From NCBI RefSeq assembly GCF_900109175.1, contig NZ_FNZE01000003.1, forward strand, positions 92,174 through 156,173: 64,000 nucleotides of DNA, given 5' to 3'. This document shows positions 38,492-46,355 of the stretch, piece after piece. How positions within the stretch are numbered: the first letter of the stretch is position 1; every line of letters begins with the position of its first letter. The notes beneath the pieces are model-generated. The model ran no database searches, was not told the DNA's origin, and saw nothing but the letters and a program-made list of their open reading frames with translations. Made by a program: the position numbers and the translations under genes. This stretch comes from Pseudomonas linyingensis. Its GTDB lineage: Bacteria; Pseudomonadota; Gammaproteobacteria; Pseudomonadales; Pseudomonadaceae.

Positions 38492-40258
38492 ATGGAATTT
38501 CTCAAGCAAGCGCCGCGCTTCCTGTTCTTCACCGGCAAGGGCGGGGTGGGCAAGACCTCGATCGCCTGCGCCACCGCCATCCGTCTCGCCGAGAGCGGGC
38601 GGCGGGTGCTGCTGGTCAGCACCGACCCGGCCTCCAACGTCGGCCAAGTGTTCGGCATCGCCATCGGCAACCGCATCACCCCGGTGCCGGCAGTTGCGAA
38701 TCTCGCGGCTCTGGAGATCGACCCGCAGGCCGCTGCCCAGCTGTATCGCGAGCGCATCGTAGGCCCGGCACGCGATACGTTGCCTGCGGACCAGGTGCGC
38801 GGCATGGAGGAGCAGCTGTCCGGCGCCTGCACCACCGAGATCGCCGCCTTCGACGAGTTCACCGCGCTGCTGGTCGACCCCAGCCTGACCGCCGCCTACG
38901 AGCACATCATCTTCGACACCGCGCCGACCGGGCACACCATCCGCCTGCTGCAATTGCCAGGCGCCTGGAGCGGCTTCCTTGAGGCCGGCAAGGGCGATGC
39001 CTCCTGTCTCGGTCCGCTGGCCGGGCTGGACAAGCAGCGCGAGCAGTACCGCGAGGCAGTGGCGGCACTGGCCGATCCCGAGCGCACCCGCCTGGTGCTG
39101 GTGGCCCGCGCCCAGCAGGCCACCCTGCGCGAGGTGGCGCGCACCCACGAGGAGCTGGCGGCCATCGGCCTGTGCCAGCAGTACCTGGTGATCAACGGCG
39201 TGCTGCCGTGCAGCGAGGCCGACGGCGACGAGTTGGCCGCGGCTCTGTGCGATCGCGAAGCGGCGGCGCTGGCTAGCATGCCCGAGGTGCTGCGCGCGCT
39301 ACCCTGCGACCAGCTGCCACTCAAGCCGTTCAACCTGGTCGGTCTCGACGCCCTGCGCCAGTTGCTCGACGAAACGCCGATGCCGGCGACCCGGGTGGTC
39401 GAGCAGGCGGACATGCTGGAGGCACCCAGCCTGGCGAGCCTGGTCGATGCCATCGCCGCCGACGGCCACGGCTTGGTGATGCTGATGGGCAAGGGCGGGG
39501 TGGGCAAGACCACCCTGGCCGCCGCCGTGGCTGTGGCGCTGGCCCACCGTGGCCTGCCGGTGCACCTGACCACCTCCGATCCCGCCGCGCACCTGGCGGA
39601 AACCCTCGACGGCACGCTGGACAACCTCACTGTGAGCCGCATCGACCCGCACACCGTCACCGAGAGCTACCGTCAGCACGTGATGGCGAGCAAGGGCGCC
39701 AGGCTGGATGCCGAGGGCCGCGCGCTGCTGGAGGAAGACCTGCGCTCGCCGTGCACCGAGGAGATCGCCGTGTTCCAGGCCTTCTCCCGGGTGATCCGCG
39801 AGGCCGGGCGCAGGTTCGTGGTGATGGACACCGCGCCGACCGGCCATACCCTGCTGCTGCTGGACGCCACCGGCGCCTACCACCGCGAGATCGCCCGGCA
39901 GATGGAGGGCAGCGCCATGCGCTTCTCCACGCCGATGATGCAGCTGCAGGATCCTAAGCAGACCAAGGTGCTGCTGGTGACCTTGGCGGAGACCACGCCG
40001 GTGCTGGAGGCCGCCAACCTGCAGGCCGACCTGCGCCGCGCGGGCATCGAGCCCTGGGCCTGGGTGATCAACAACAGCGTCGCCGCCGCCCGCCCGCGCT
40101 CGCTACTGCTGCGCCAGCGCGCCCGCAACGAGCTGGGCGAGATCGAGGCGGTGGCCAACCGCCATGCCCGGCGCTATGCGGTGGTGCCGCTGCTGGAGCA
40201 GGAGCCGGTGGGCGTGCAGCGCCTGCTGCAACTGGCCGAGGGGGCCATCGATGACTGA
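38492..40258 (+). CDS. arsA: ArsA-type arsenite-stimulated ATPase (two-domain)
   Basis: 588 aa with two tandem P-loop halves: 'FTGKGGVGKTSIACATA' (13-29) and 'LMGKGGVGKTTLAAAVA' (331-347). Each half has the ArsA signature 'DTAPTGHT'. The metalloid-site cysteines of plasmid R773 ArsA are conserved: Cys113 in SGACTTEIAAFDEF, Cys172 in ASCLGPLAGLDKQ and Cys421 in LRSPCTEEIAVFQ. ArsA normally energises the ArsB efflux pump and takes metalloid from ArsD. Neither gene is here; instead the stop overlaps a CDF transporter by 8 bases. Confidence 0.92.
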   Translation: MEFLKQAPRFLFFTGKGGVGKTSIACATAIRLAESGRRVLLVSTDPASNVGQVFGIAIGNRITPVPAVANLAALEIDPQAAAQLYRERIVGPARDTLPADQVRGMEEQLSGACTTEIAAFDEFTALLVDPSLTAAYEHIIFDTAPTGHTIRLLQLPGAWSGFLEAGKGDASCLGPLAGLDKQREQYREAVAALADPERTRLVLVARAQQATLREVARTHEELAAIGLCQQYLVINGVLPCSEADGDELAAALCDREAAALASMPEVLRALPCDQLPLKPFNLVGLDALRQLLDETPMPATRVVEQADMLEAPSLASLVDAIAADGHGLVMLMGKGGVGKTTLAAAVAVALAHRGLPVHLTTSDPAAHLAETLDGTLDNLTVSRIDPHTVTESYRQHVMASKGARLDAEGRALLEEDLRSPCTEEIAVFQAFSRVIREAGRRFVVMDTAPTGHTLLLLDATGAYHREIARQMEGSAMRFSTPMMQLQDPKQTKVLLVTLAETTPVLEAANLQADLRRAGIEPWAWVINNSVAAARPRSLLLRQRARNELGEIEAVANRHARRYAVVPLLEQEPVGVQRLLQLAEGAIDD

Positions 40259-41147
40259 GTGCAAGGGCAGCTGTGTTTGTAGTTGCAGCGGCGGGGCGGC
40301 GTCCGCCAGCCCGGCGGTCGAGACGGGCGAGGCCGGCCGGGTTAGCCATTTCCTGGTCCCGAAGATGGACTGCGCAGCCGAGGAACGCATGATCCGTCTG
40401 GCTCTGGAACCGCTGGCGGAAGTGGCGGCGCTGGCCTTCGATCTGCCTGGCCGGCGCCTGCAGGTGTTCCATGACGGCGAGATCGCGCCGATCGCCGCGC
40501 GCCTGGAAAGCCTGGGGCTGGGGGCGCGCCTGGAGTCCAGCGAAGCGGTGCATGGCGCCGCGCTCGAGCAGCAACAACGCCGGGACTCCGAGCAGAGCAG
40601 CCGGCAGGCCGGCGTGCTCAAGTGGTTGCTGGCGATCAATGCACTGATGTTCGTGGTCGAGCTGGGCAGCGGCTGGCTGGCGCAGTCCACCGGACTGATC
40701 GCCGACTCGCTGGACATGTTCGCCGACGCCGCGGTGTACGGCGTGGCACTGTTCGCGGTCGGCCGTGCGCTGGCGTGGCAGGTACGGGCGGCGCACTTCG
40801 CCGGGGTGCTGCAGCTGATTCTGGCCCTGGGAGCGCTGGTCGAGGTCGGCCGGCGCTTCTTCTACGGCAGCGAGCCGCAGTCGCTGTCGATGATCGGCAT
40901 CGGCCTGCTGGCGCTGGTCGCCAACGTCGCCTGCCTGTGGCTGATCTCCGGCCATCGCGATGGCGGCGCGCACATGCGTGCCAGCTGGATCTTCTCGGCG
41001 AACGACGTGCTGGCCAACCTCGGGGTGATCGTCGCCGGTGCGCTAGTGGCCTGGACCGGCTCGCCGTATCCGGATCTGCTGATCGGCAGCGTGGTCGGCC
41101 TGCTGGTGCTCGATGGTGCGCGGCGCATTCTGGCGCTCAAGGGCTGA
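40251..41147 (+). CDS. CDF-family cation transporter with Cys-rich N-terminus and HMA-like domain
   Basis: 298 aa. It begins with 'MTECKGSCVCSCSGG', placing cysteines at 4, 8, 10 and 12. A small HMA-like domain follows (about 30-98) whose usual CxxC loop is reduced to 'KMDCAAEE'. Six membrane helices (about 121-295) form the CDF core. Helix 2 has the metal-site DxxxD (Asp155, Asp159 in DSLDMFAD). Helix 5 has 'SANDVLANLG', where canonical zinc exporters have HxxxD. CDF proteins export divalent metals by proton antiport. Overlap with arsA suggests the two work together, a pairing that is not classical. Confidence 0.85.
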   Translation: MTECKGSCVCSCSGGAASASPAVETGEAGRVSHFLVPKMDCAAEERMIRLALEPLAEVAALAFDLPGRRLQVFHDGEIAPIAARLESLGLGARLESSEAVHGAALEQQQRRDSEQSSRQAGVLKWLLAINALMFVVELGSGWLAQSTGLIADSLDMFADAAVYGVALFAVGRALAWQVRAAHFAGVLQLILALGALVEVGRRFFYGSEPQSLSMIGIGLLALVANVACLWLISGHRDGGAHMRASWIFSANDVLANLGVIVAGALVAWTGSPYPDLLIGSVVGLLVLDGARRILALKG

Positions 41148-41167
41148 GACAGGCCACCGTGAAGTCG

Positions 41168-41419
41168 TCAGTCTTCCTCGTTCAGGTCGAGGTAGTCCAG
41201 CACGAACTCGATGATCTTCTCGTCGCTGCCGGGCAGGTCGGCGGACACATAGGGCAGATCCTGCCAGTCGTCCTCCTTGGCGTAGGGGCGCCAACTGACA
41301 TCGGCGTTGGCACGCACGGTGTTGTAGCTGACCACGATGCAGCCATCGGTGATCTGTTCCCACTCGTCCTGCGCATCGCCGGTGTGGCCCAAGGATTTCT
41401 TGAGCGTTCGAATGGCCAT
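41168..41419 (-). CDS. Small acidic conserved hypothetical protein, 83 aa
   Basis: The ATG is chosen because AAGGAG lies upstream at 7 nt; a longer in-frame start is unsupported. The sequence is soluble and acidic, ending 'DYLDLNEED'. It contains 'DGCIVVSYNTVRANADVSW' with one cysteine, suggestive of a small alpha-beta fold. I recognise no family. It is convergent with the CDF gene and divergent from the zinc-ribbon gene at 41579. Confidence 0.7.
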   Translation of the reverse strand: MAIRTLKKSLGHTGDAQDEWEQITDGCIVVSYNTVRANADVSWRPYAKEDDWQDLPYVSADLPGSDEKIIEFVLDYLDLNEED

Positions 41420-41578
41420 GTTGCTGCTCCTTCTCTGAGGTCCGCCTGGCCGTTTGGCCGTAGCTACAACCTTAGGCCAGATTCGGCGCGGCGCAGGCTG
41501 GCGCCGTACCCGGGGCACGGCCAGCGGCCGGCTGGTCTACGCTGACAGCACTCGCACGCGGCCACAGCGGAGCCAGGC

Positions 41579-42970
41579 ATGTCGGCCACCACTCCCCGAA
41601 TTGCGGTGCTGGCGGCGCCCGGTGGCAGGGCGCCGCCCTACTCGAACCTTCACCATTTCGGCGATCCCGATGCGCTGCTGGCTGGTGCGCCCTGGGATGT
41701 GGTGCTGCTCGACCATCCCGGGCCGCAGGCCGGCCAGCTTCTGCTGCGTCTGCGGCGCAGCGAGGCCTGCCGCTTCGTGCCGATCTACTGCTGCCGCGAC
41801 CAGGATGCCTGGTGTCTGGCTCTGGGCGACGGCGGGCCGCCGGCCGAGGCGGATGCTCTGGTCGCGCACTGGCGGCTGTGGCGGGGTCGCTTCTCGCTGT
41901 TCAACCGCGGCACGGCGCCTGAGCGTTTCGACAGCCGGGTGCTGGCGTGGCTGTGGCTGCGTTCGCCCGGCGAGATCCGGGCACTGCGCGATACGTCGGT
42001 GGCCCAGCATTACCGCTACCCGCTGCTGGAAGTGCTGGCGGGGGAGGAGGCGGTCAACGATTTCGTCTGGTTGCAGCTGATGGTGCAGCAGGGCTGGTTG
42101 CAGGCCGGCGAGCTGGTCGATCGCCTGCGCCTGTGCAGCCATTGCGGCTCGGGTCGCATCAACTATGTGGATGTGTGCCCCGAATGCGGCGCCCTCGACA
42201 TCGCCCGCCAGCCGTCGCTGCACTGCTTCACCTGCGGTCATGTCGGCCCGCAGGAGCAGTTCGTCAAGGAGGGGGTTCTGCTCTGCCCCAACTGCCTGAG
42301 CCGCCTGCGCCATATCGGCAGCGACTACGACCGGCCGATGGAAAACTACGGCTGCCGCCAGTGCCATGCGTTCTTCGTCGATGCGCGTGTCGAGGCGCGC
42401 TGCCTGGACTGCGGCCAGATCCAGACCCCGGACAAGCTGCGGGTGCGCGAGGTGCGCCACTACCGGCTGACCGACGCCGGGCGCCTGCGCTGCCGCCTGG
42501 GCAACGGCAGCCAGGCGGATCTGGCGCTGTTTCGCCTCAATCTGCGCGGCGGGCAGGAGTTCGCCGAGCTGCTCAGTTGGCAGATCGAGCTGGTCCGGCG
42601 CTACGGCAGTCCATCCTTCTCGCTGCTGGGGGTGCGCCTGCGCAACCTGAGCGAAACCTTGGGCGCCCTGGGCGAGTTGCGCGCCCATGCCTTGATCGAC
42701 AACCTGGTGGAGCGCCTGCTGGAAATGGTGCGCGAAACCGACCGTTGCACCCGCGCCAGCGAGGATCTGTTCTGGCTGCTGCTGCCGCATACCGACGCAC
42801 AGGGTCTGGCCAGGCTCCGCCAGCGCCTCGCCAGGGCCAGCGAGCTGGTTACCGAAACCGCCGCCCATGGCATCGAGCTGCGCACGGTGGGCTTTACCGC
42901 GCCGCAGGACCTGCTCGAGCAGGAAGATGGAGCGCTGCTGCTGGCGCGCCTGGCCGGCGAGCTGGCCTGA
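41579..42970 (+). CDS. TackOD1-like zinc-ribbon protein with degenerate GGDEF-like C-terminus
   Basis: 463 aa, soluble. Residues 1-100 look like a receiver-type alpha/beta fold ('WDVVLLDHPGP') without a clear phosphorylation pocket. Residues 186-278 hold six Cys-x2-Cys pairs: 186/189, 200/203, 216/219, 236/239, 259/262 and 275/278, i.e. three zinc ribbons. This resembles the TackOD1 output domain. The last about 140 residues resemble a nucleotide-cyclase fold but the GGDEF position reads 'RASEDLFWLLLP', so diguanylate cyclase activity is unlikely. It is the first gene of the polysaccharide-type operon, 4 bases before the GT2 gene, and is a likely regulatory subunit. Confidence 0.75.
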   Translation: MSATTPRIAVLAAPGGRAPPYSNLHHFGDPDALLAGAPWDVVLLDHPGPQAGQLLLRLRRSEACRFVPIYCCRDQDAWCLALGDGGPPAEADALVAHWRLWRGRFSLFNRGTAPERFDSRVLAWLWLRSPGEIRALRDTSVAQHYRYPLLEVLAGEEAVNDFVWLQLMVQQGWLQAGELVDRLRLCSHCGSGRINYVDVCPECGALDIARQPSLHCFTCGHVGPQEQFVKEGVLLCPNCLSRLRHIGSDYDRPMENYGCRQCHAFFVDARVEARCLDCGQIQTPDKLRVREVRHYRLTDAGRLRCRLGNGSQADLALFRLNLRGGQEFAELLSWQIELVRRYGSPSFSLLGVRLRNLSETLGALGELRAHALIDNLVERLLEMVRETDRCTRASEDLFWLLLPHTDAQGLARLRQRLARASELVTETAAHGIELRTVGFTAPQDLLEQEDGALLLARLAGELA

Positions 42971-42974
42971 GCCG

Positions 42975-44303
42975 ATGGACGCCCTCGCCACCCTGCTGGC
43001 CGCCCTGCCGCTCGAACTGGCTCGCGAGGACGGCGGGGCGGCGCTGCTGGTTGCACTGCTGCCGGCCTTCCTGCTGTTCGAGGTGCCGCTGAACCTACTG
43101 ATCCTGCTCGGCGTGCTGCGCTGGTTCGCCCGCCAGCGCTTCCAGCGCCCGTTCGCCAGCGCTTACCGGCCACGGGTGTCGTGCATCGTGACCTGCTACA
43201 GCGAGGGGCCGGATGTGCGCAAGACCCTGCAGAGCCTGTGCGAGCAGGTCTACGCGGGGGAGATCGAGATGATCCCGGTGGTCGACGGTGCGGCGGTCAA
43301 CCGCGAGACCCTGCGCGCGATCCGTGAGTTTCGCGTCGACCCGCTGCTGTATCCGCGCCGCCACCTGCGGCCGATCGCCAAGTGGCAGCGCGGCGGCCGG
43401 GTGTCCTCGCTGAATGCCGGGCTGGCCCATTGCTCGGGGGAAGTCGTCATGGCGCTGGATGGCGACACCTCCTTCGACAACGACATGGTGGTGGCCATGG
43501 TGCGTCACTTCGCCGACCCGCAGGTGCCAGCGGTGGCCGGCAGCCTGCGGGTGCGCAACGTGTTCGCCTCCTGGGTGACGGCGGTGCAGGCGCTGGAATA
43601 CCTGCTGTCGATCCACATGGCCAAGATCGGCCTGGGCGAGTGGAACCTGGTGAACAACGTCTCCGGCGCCTTTGGCGCCTTTCGCCGCAGCTTCCTCGAC
43701 AAGATCGGCGGCTGGGACACCCATACCGCGGAGGACCTCGACATCACCCTGCGGATCAAGAGCTACTTCGGTCGCGCGGCTCTGCGCATTCCCTTCGAGC
43801 CGGCGGCCGTGGGGCATACCGATGTGCCGGTCGGCCTGCGCCAGCTGCTGCTGCAGCGCCTGCGCTGGGATGGCGATCTGTACTTCCTCTACATCCGCAA
43901 GCACCGCCACAGCATCGCGCCGCGTCTGCTCGGCTGGCCGAACTTCCTGATGACGCTGCTCACCGGCCTGCTCTTCCAGCTGGCGCTGCCCCTCATCATC
44001 CTCGGCTACTGCCTGATCGGCCTGCTGGTGCTGCCCTGGCCGCAGCTGCTGAGTCTGGGCGCGCTGATCTATCTGGTCTATCTGGGCGTCACCCTGCTGC
44101 TCTACGGCGTGCTGCTGCTGGCGGTTTCCGAGCGCCCGCGCGAGGACCTCAAGCTGGCCCCCGTGATCCTGCTGTTCCCGCTGTGCATGCTGGGCATGCG
44201 TTGCTGGAGTGCCGTGGCCATACTCAACGAGATGCTGCGCCGCGGCCACGAGGAAAGCGGCATGGCGCCGTGGTGGGTGCTGAAAAAGGGCAAAAGGTTC
44301 TGA
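42975..44303 (+). CDS. Processive GT2 glycosyltransferase (polysaccharide synthase)
   Basis: 442 aa from the ATG 4 bases after the upstream stop. One N-terminal membrane segment (about 21-50) is followed by a cytoplasmic GT2 domain with Asp104 (VVDG), DGD at 162-164, 'TAEDLD' (251-256) and the processive-synthase motif QRLRW (294-298). Four to five C-terminal helices (about 318-430) form the translocation channel. The arrangement resembles cellulose, alginate (Alg8), PNAG and mixed-linkage glucan (BgsA) synthases. No PilZ domain is present. The sugar cannot be predicted. Next gene starts directly at its stop. Confidence 0.9.
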   Translation: MDALATLLAALPLELAREDGGAALLVALLPAFLLFEVPLNLLILLGVLRWFARQRFQRPFASAYRPRVSCIVTCYSEGPDVRKTLQSLCEQVYAGEIEMIPVVDGAAVNRETLRAIREFRVDPLLYPRRHLRPIAKWQRGGRVSSLNAGLAHCSGEVVMALDGDTSFDNDMVVAMVRHFADPQVPAVAGSLRVRNVFASWVTAVQALEYLLSIHMAKIGLGEWNLVNNVSGAFGAFRRSFLDKIGGWDTHTAEDLDITLRIKSYFGRAALRIPFEPAAVGHTDVPVGLRQLLLQRLRWDGDLYFLYIRKHRHSIAPRLLGWPNFLMTLLTGLLFQLALPLIILGYCLIGLLVLPWPQLLSLGALIYLVYLGVTLLLYGVLLLAVSERPREDLKLAPVILLFPLCMLGMRCWSAVAILNEMLRRGHEESGMAPWWVLKKGKRF

Positions 44304-46346
44304 ATGTCGCGATCATCGCTCGCACTGGCGGCGCTGGGCCTGGCCGGCTCGCTGCAGGCCGCGCCCCTGGCGCTGGACAGCCTGCTGCTCGGCTTGCCGC
44401 CTGCTCCCGCCGAGCGCCTCGCCGTCGCCGAACTGGCAGCGCAGGGCGCCGCCATCGAGCAGCGCCGGGCCGAAGCCAGCTGGCAGCTGTTCGGCTCGGC
44501 CACGGCCGGCAGCTACCACGAGCTGGGCGAAACCGAGCAGCGCGACGACTACTACGGCCGCAACCTGGCCCTCGGCGTGCGTCACCCGCTGCTCGGCAGC
44601 CTGCAGCGGCGGCTGGCGCTCGTGCAGGCCGGTCTGCACGAGCAGGAGCGCCAGCGTCTGCGCCTGGCCCTGCTGCAGGCTCAGCAGCGCCTGGAGGTGC
44701 GCAGCGCCTATGCCGACTGGTGGCGGGCCCAGGAGGAACGGCGCGTCTGCCAGCCGCTGACCGAGGCCGCAGCGGCGGCGCTACGGATGTTGCAGGTGCG
44801 CCGTGGCCAGGGCTGGATGCTGCCGTCCGAGGCCGACGGGCTGCGCAGCCGCTGGCAAGGCCTGCAGCGCCGCTGCGCCACGGTGGGCGACAGCCAGGCG
44901 CAGGCCGTCGAGTGGCTGGCCGAGCTGGCCGGGCGGGACATTCCGCTGGCGAGCACGGCCATGGCCGAGCCGCTGGCCAGCCGGCCGCAACCCTTGCCGG
45001 CCTGGCTGCAGAGTCTGGAACGCCATCCGCGGGTGATCGAGCGACAGAGCCGTCTGGCCGAGGCCGGCCGGCAGCGGGAGCTGCCCTGGTATGCGCTACT
45101 GGAGTCGAGCATCAGCCTGAGCCGCGACTTCGAACGGCGCAGCAGCACGGATCAGTCGGGCGGCGACTGGGTCGCCAGCCTGGACGTCTCTGCGCCCTTC
45201 GACGTGTTCGACTACGGCGATGCCCGGCGCCGTGAAGGCGAGGCGCGCTACCGGGCCGCCGAGGCGGCACTGGAGGACGAGCGCCACGGTCTTCGTCGCG
45301 TCCTGGCGGCGGCCCTGCGCAGTTACCAGCGGGCGCTGGAAGACCTGCGCCGACAGCGCGCGGAGCTGGAGGTCGCCCGCCGGCGCGATACCGAGCGCCG
45401 GCTGCGCGGCGCCCTGGAAGGCGAGGCCGGCGTGGCGCGGCGCCAGGAGGCCGAGCTGGACGTGCACGAGGCGGCCCTGCAGCAGGTCGCGGCCTGGCAT
45501 GCGCTGTGGCTCGGCGAGGCGGCCTTGCGGGTGTTCGCCGACGATGCCGACGCGGCCCTGCTGGGCGGCGTGGACGAGCGCTGGCAGCCGGGCGGCGACT
45601 GGAGCCAGGGCGTGTACATCTGGGACAGTCGCGCCCTGCTCGACGCGCGGCGCCGGCCGGGCGAGCTGCGCGCGTTGCGCGAGGCCGGCATGCGGCGGTT
45701 GTACCTTGGCCTGAGCGCGGCGCAGGTGGCGCGCCTGCCCGAGTTGCGCGGGGCGCTGCAGGCCCTGCTGCGGGAGGCCCGTGACGCGGATCTGGAGCCG
45801 CTGCTGCTGCTCGGCGAGCCCGGCTGGCTGCTGCCGGCGCAGCGAGCGCAACTGGCCGACCTGCTGCAGCGGCTGGCCGATCTGCCCTTCGCCGGCCTGC
45901 ACCTGGATCTGGAGGTGGAACAGCTCGGCTGGCCGGTGCCCGAGCAGCGCCTGCGCGACTGGCTGGACACTCTGGCCCTGGCGGTGCGCAGCAGTCCGTG
46001 GCCGCTGGAGCTGTCCAGCCATCCCCGCTGGTTCGCCGCCGACGCAGGCGTCCCCTGCGTGCCCTGTGCCTTGCCGGGGCTGGGCGTGCACCAGGTGAGC
46101 CTGATGATTTACACCGCCAACACCGAGCGCAGCGCCGCCCTGGCCGGCGAGATCGCCCGGCGCTGGCCGGCGCTGCGCTTTCGCCTGGCGCAGAGCATCG
46201 AGCCGCAGCTGCCGGCGAGCGAAAGTCTGGCCGGCCACAGTCGCGACGCACTGCAGCGCCAGGCAAGGCAATGGCAACGGCAACTGCAGTCGGCCGCGCT
46301 GGGCGGCATCGACTGGCAGGCCTGGCAGCACTATCCACCCCGTTGA
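44304..46346 (+). CDS. Outer-membrane factor (TolC-like) fused to a TIM-barrel glycosidase-like domain
   Basis: 680 aa, against about 420-490 for a normal TolC-family protein. Signal peptide at 1-20. Residues about 25-415 are rich in long heptad-like Arg/Ala/Leu helices in two repeats, as in OMF tunnels. From 434 the pattern changes to alternating beta strands and helices: GVYIWD, RRLYLGL, LEPLLLLG, GLHLDLEVE, PLELSSHP, VSLMIYTAN, RFRLAQSIEP and IDWQAWQHY, eight units of a (beta/alpha)8 barrel. Asp535/Glu537/Glu539 after strand 4 and Glu633 after strand 7 sit where retaining glycosidases keep their acid and nucleophile. Domain assignment and catalysis are inferred. Confidence 0.75.
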   Translation: MSRSSLALAALGLAGSLQAAPLALDSLLLGLPPAPAERLAVAELAAQGAAIEQRRAEASWQLFGSATAGSYHELGETEQRDDYYGRNLALGVRHPLLGSLQRRLALVQAGLHEQERQRLRLALLQAQQRLEVRSAYADWWRAQEERRVCQPLTEAAAAALRMLQVRRGQGWMLPSEADGLRSRWQGLQRRCATVGDSQAQAVEWLAELAGRDIPLASTAMAEPLASRPQPLPAWLQSLERHPRVIERQSRLAEAGRQRELPWYALLESSISLSRDFERRSSTDQSGGDWVASLDVSAPFDVFDYGDARRREGEARYRAAEAALEDERHGLRRVLAAALRSYQRALEDLRRQRAELEVARRRDTERRLRGALEGEAGVARRQEAELDVHEAALQQVAAWHALWLGEAALRVFADDADAALLGGVDERWQPGGDWSQGVYIWDSRALLDARRRPGELRALREAGMRRLYLGLSAAQVARLPELRGALQALLREARDADLEPLLLLGEPGWLLPAQRAQLADLLQRLADLPFAGLHLDLEVEQLGWPVPEQRLRDWLDTLALAVRSSPWPLELSSHPRWFAADAGVPCVPCALPGLGVHQVSLMIYTANTERSAALAGEIARRWPALRFRLAQSIEPQLPASESLAGHSRDALQRQARQWQRQLQSAALGGIDWQAWQHYPPR

Positions 46347-46355
46347 GGCGCCGCC

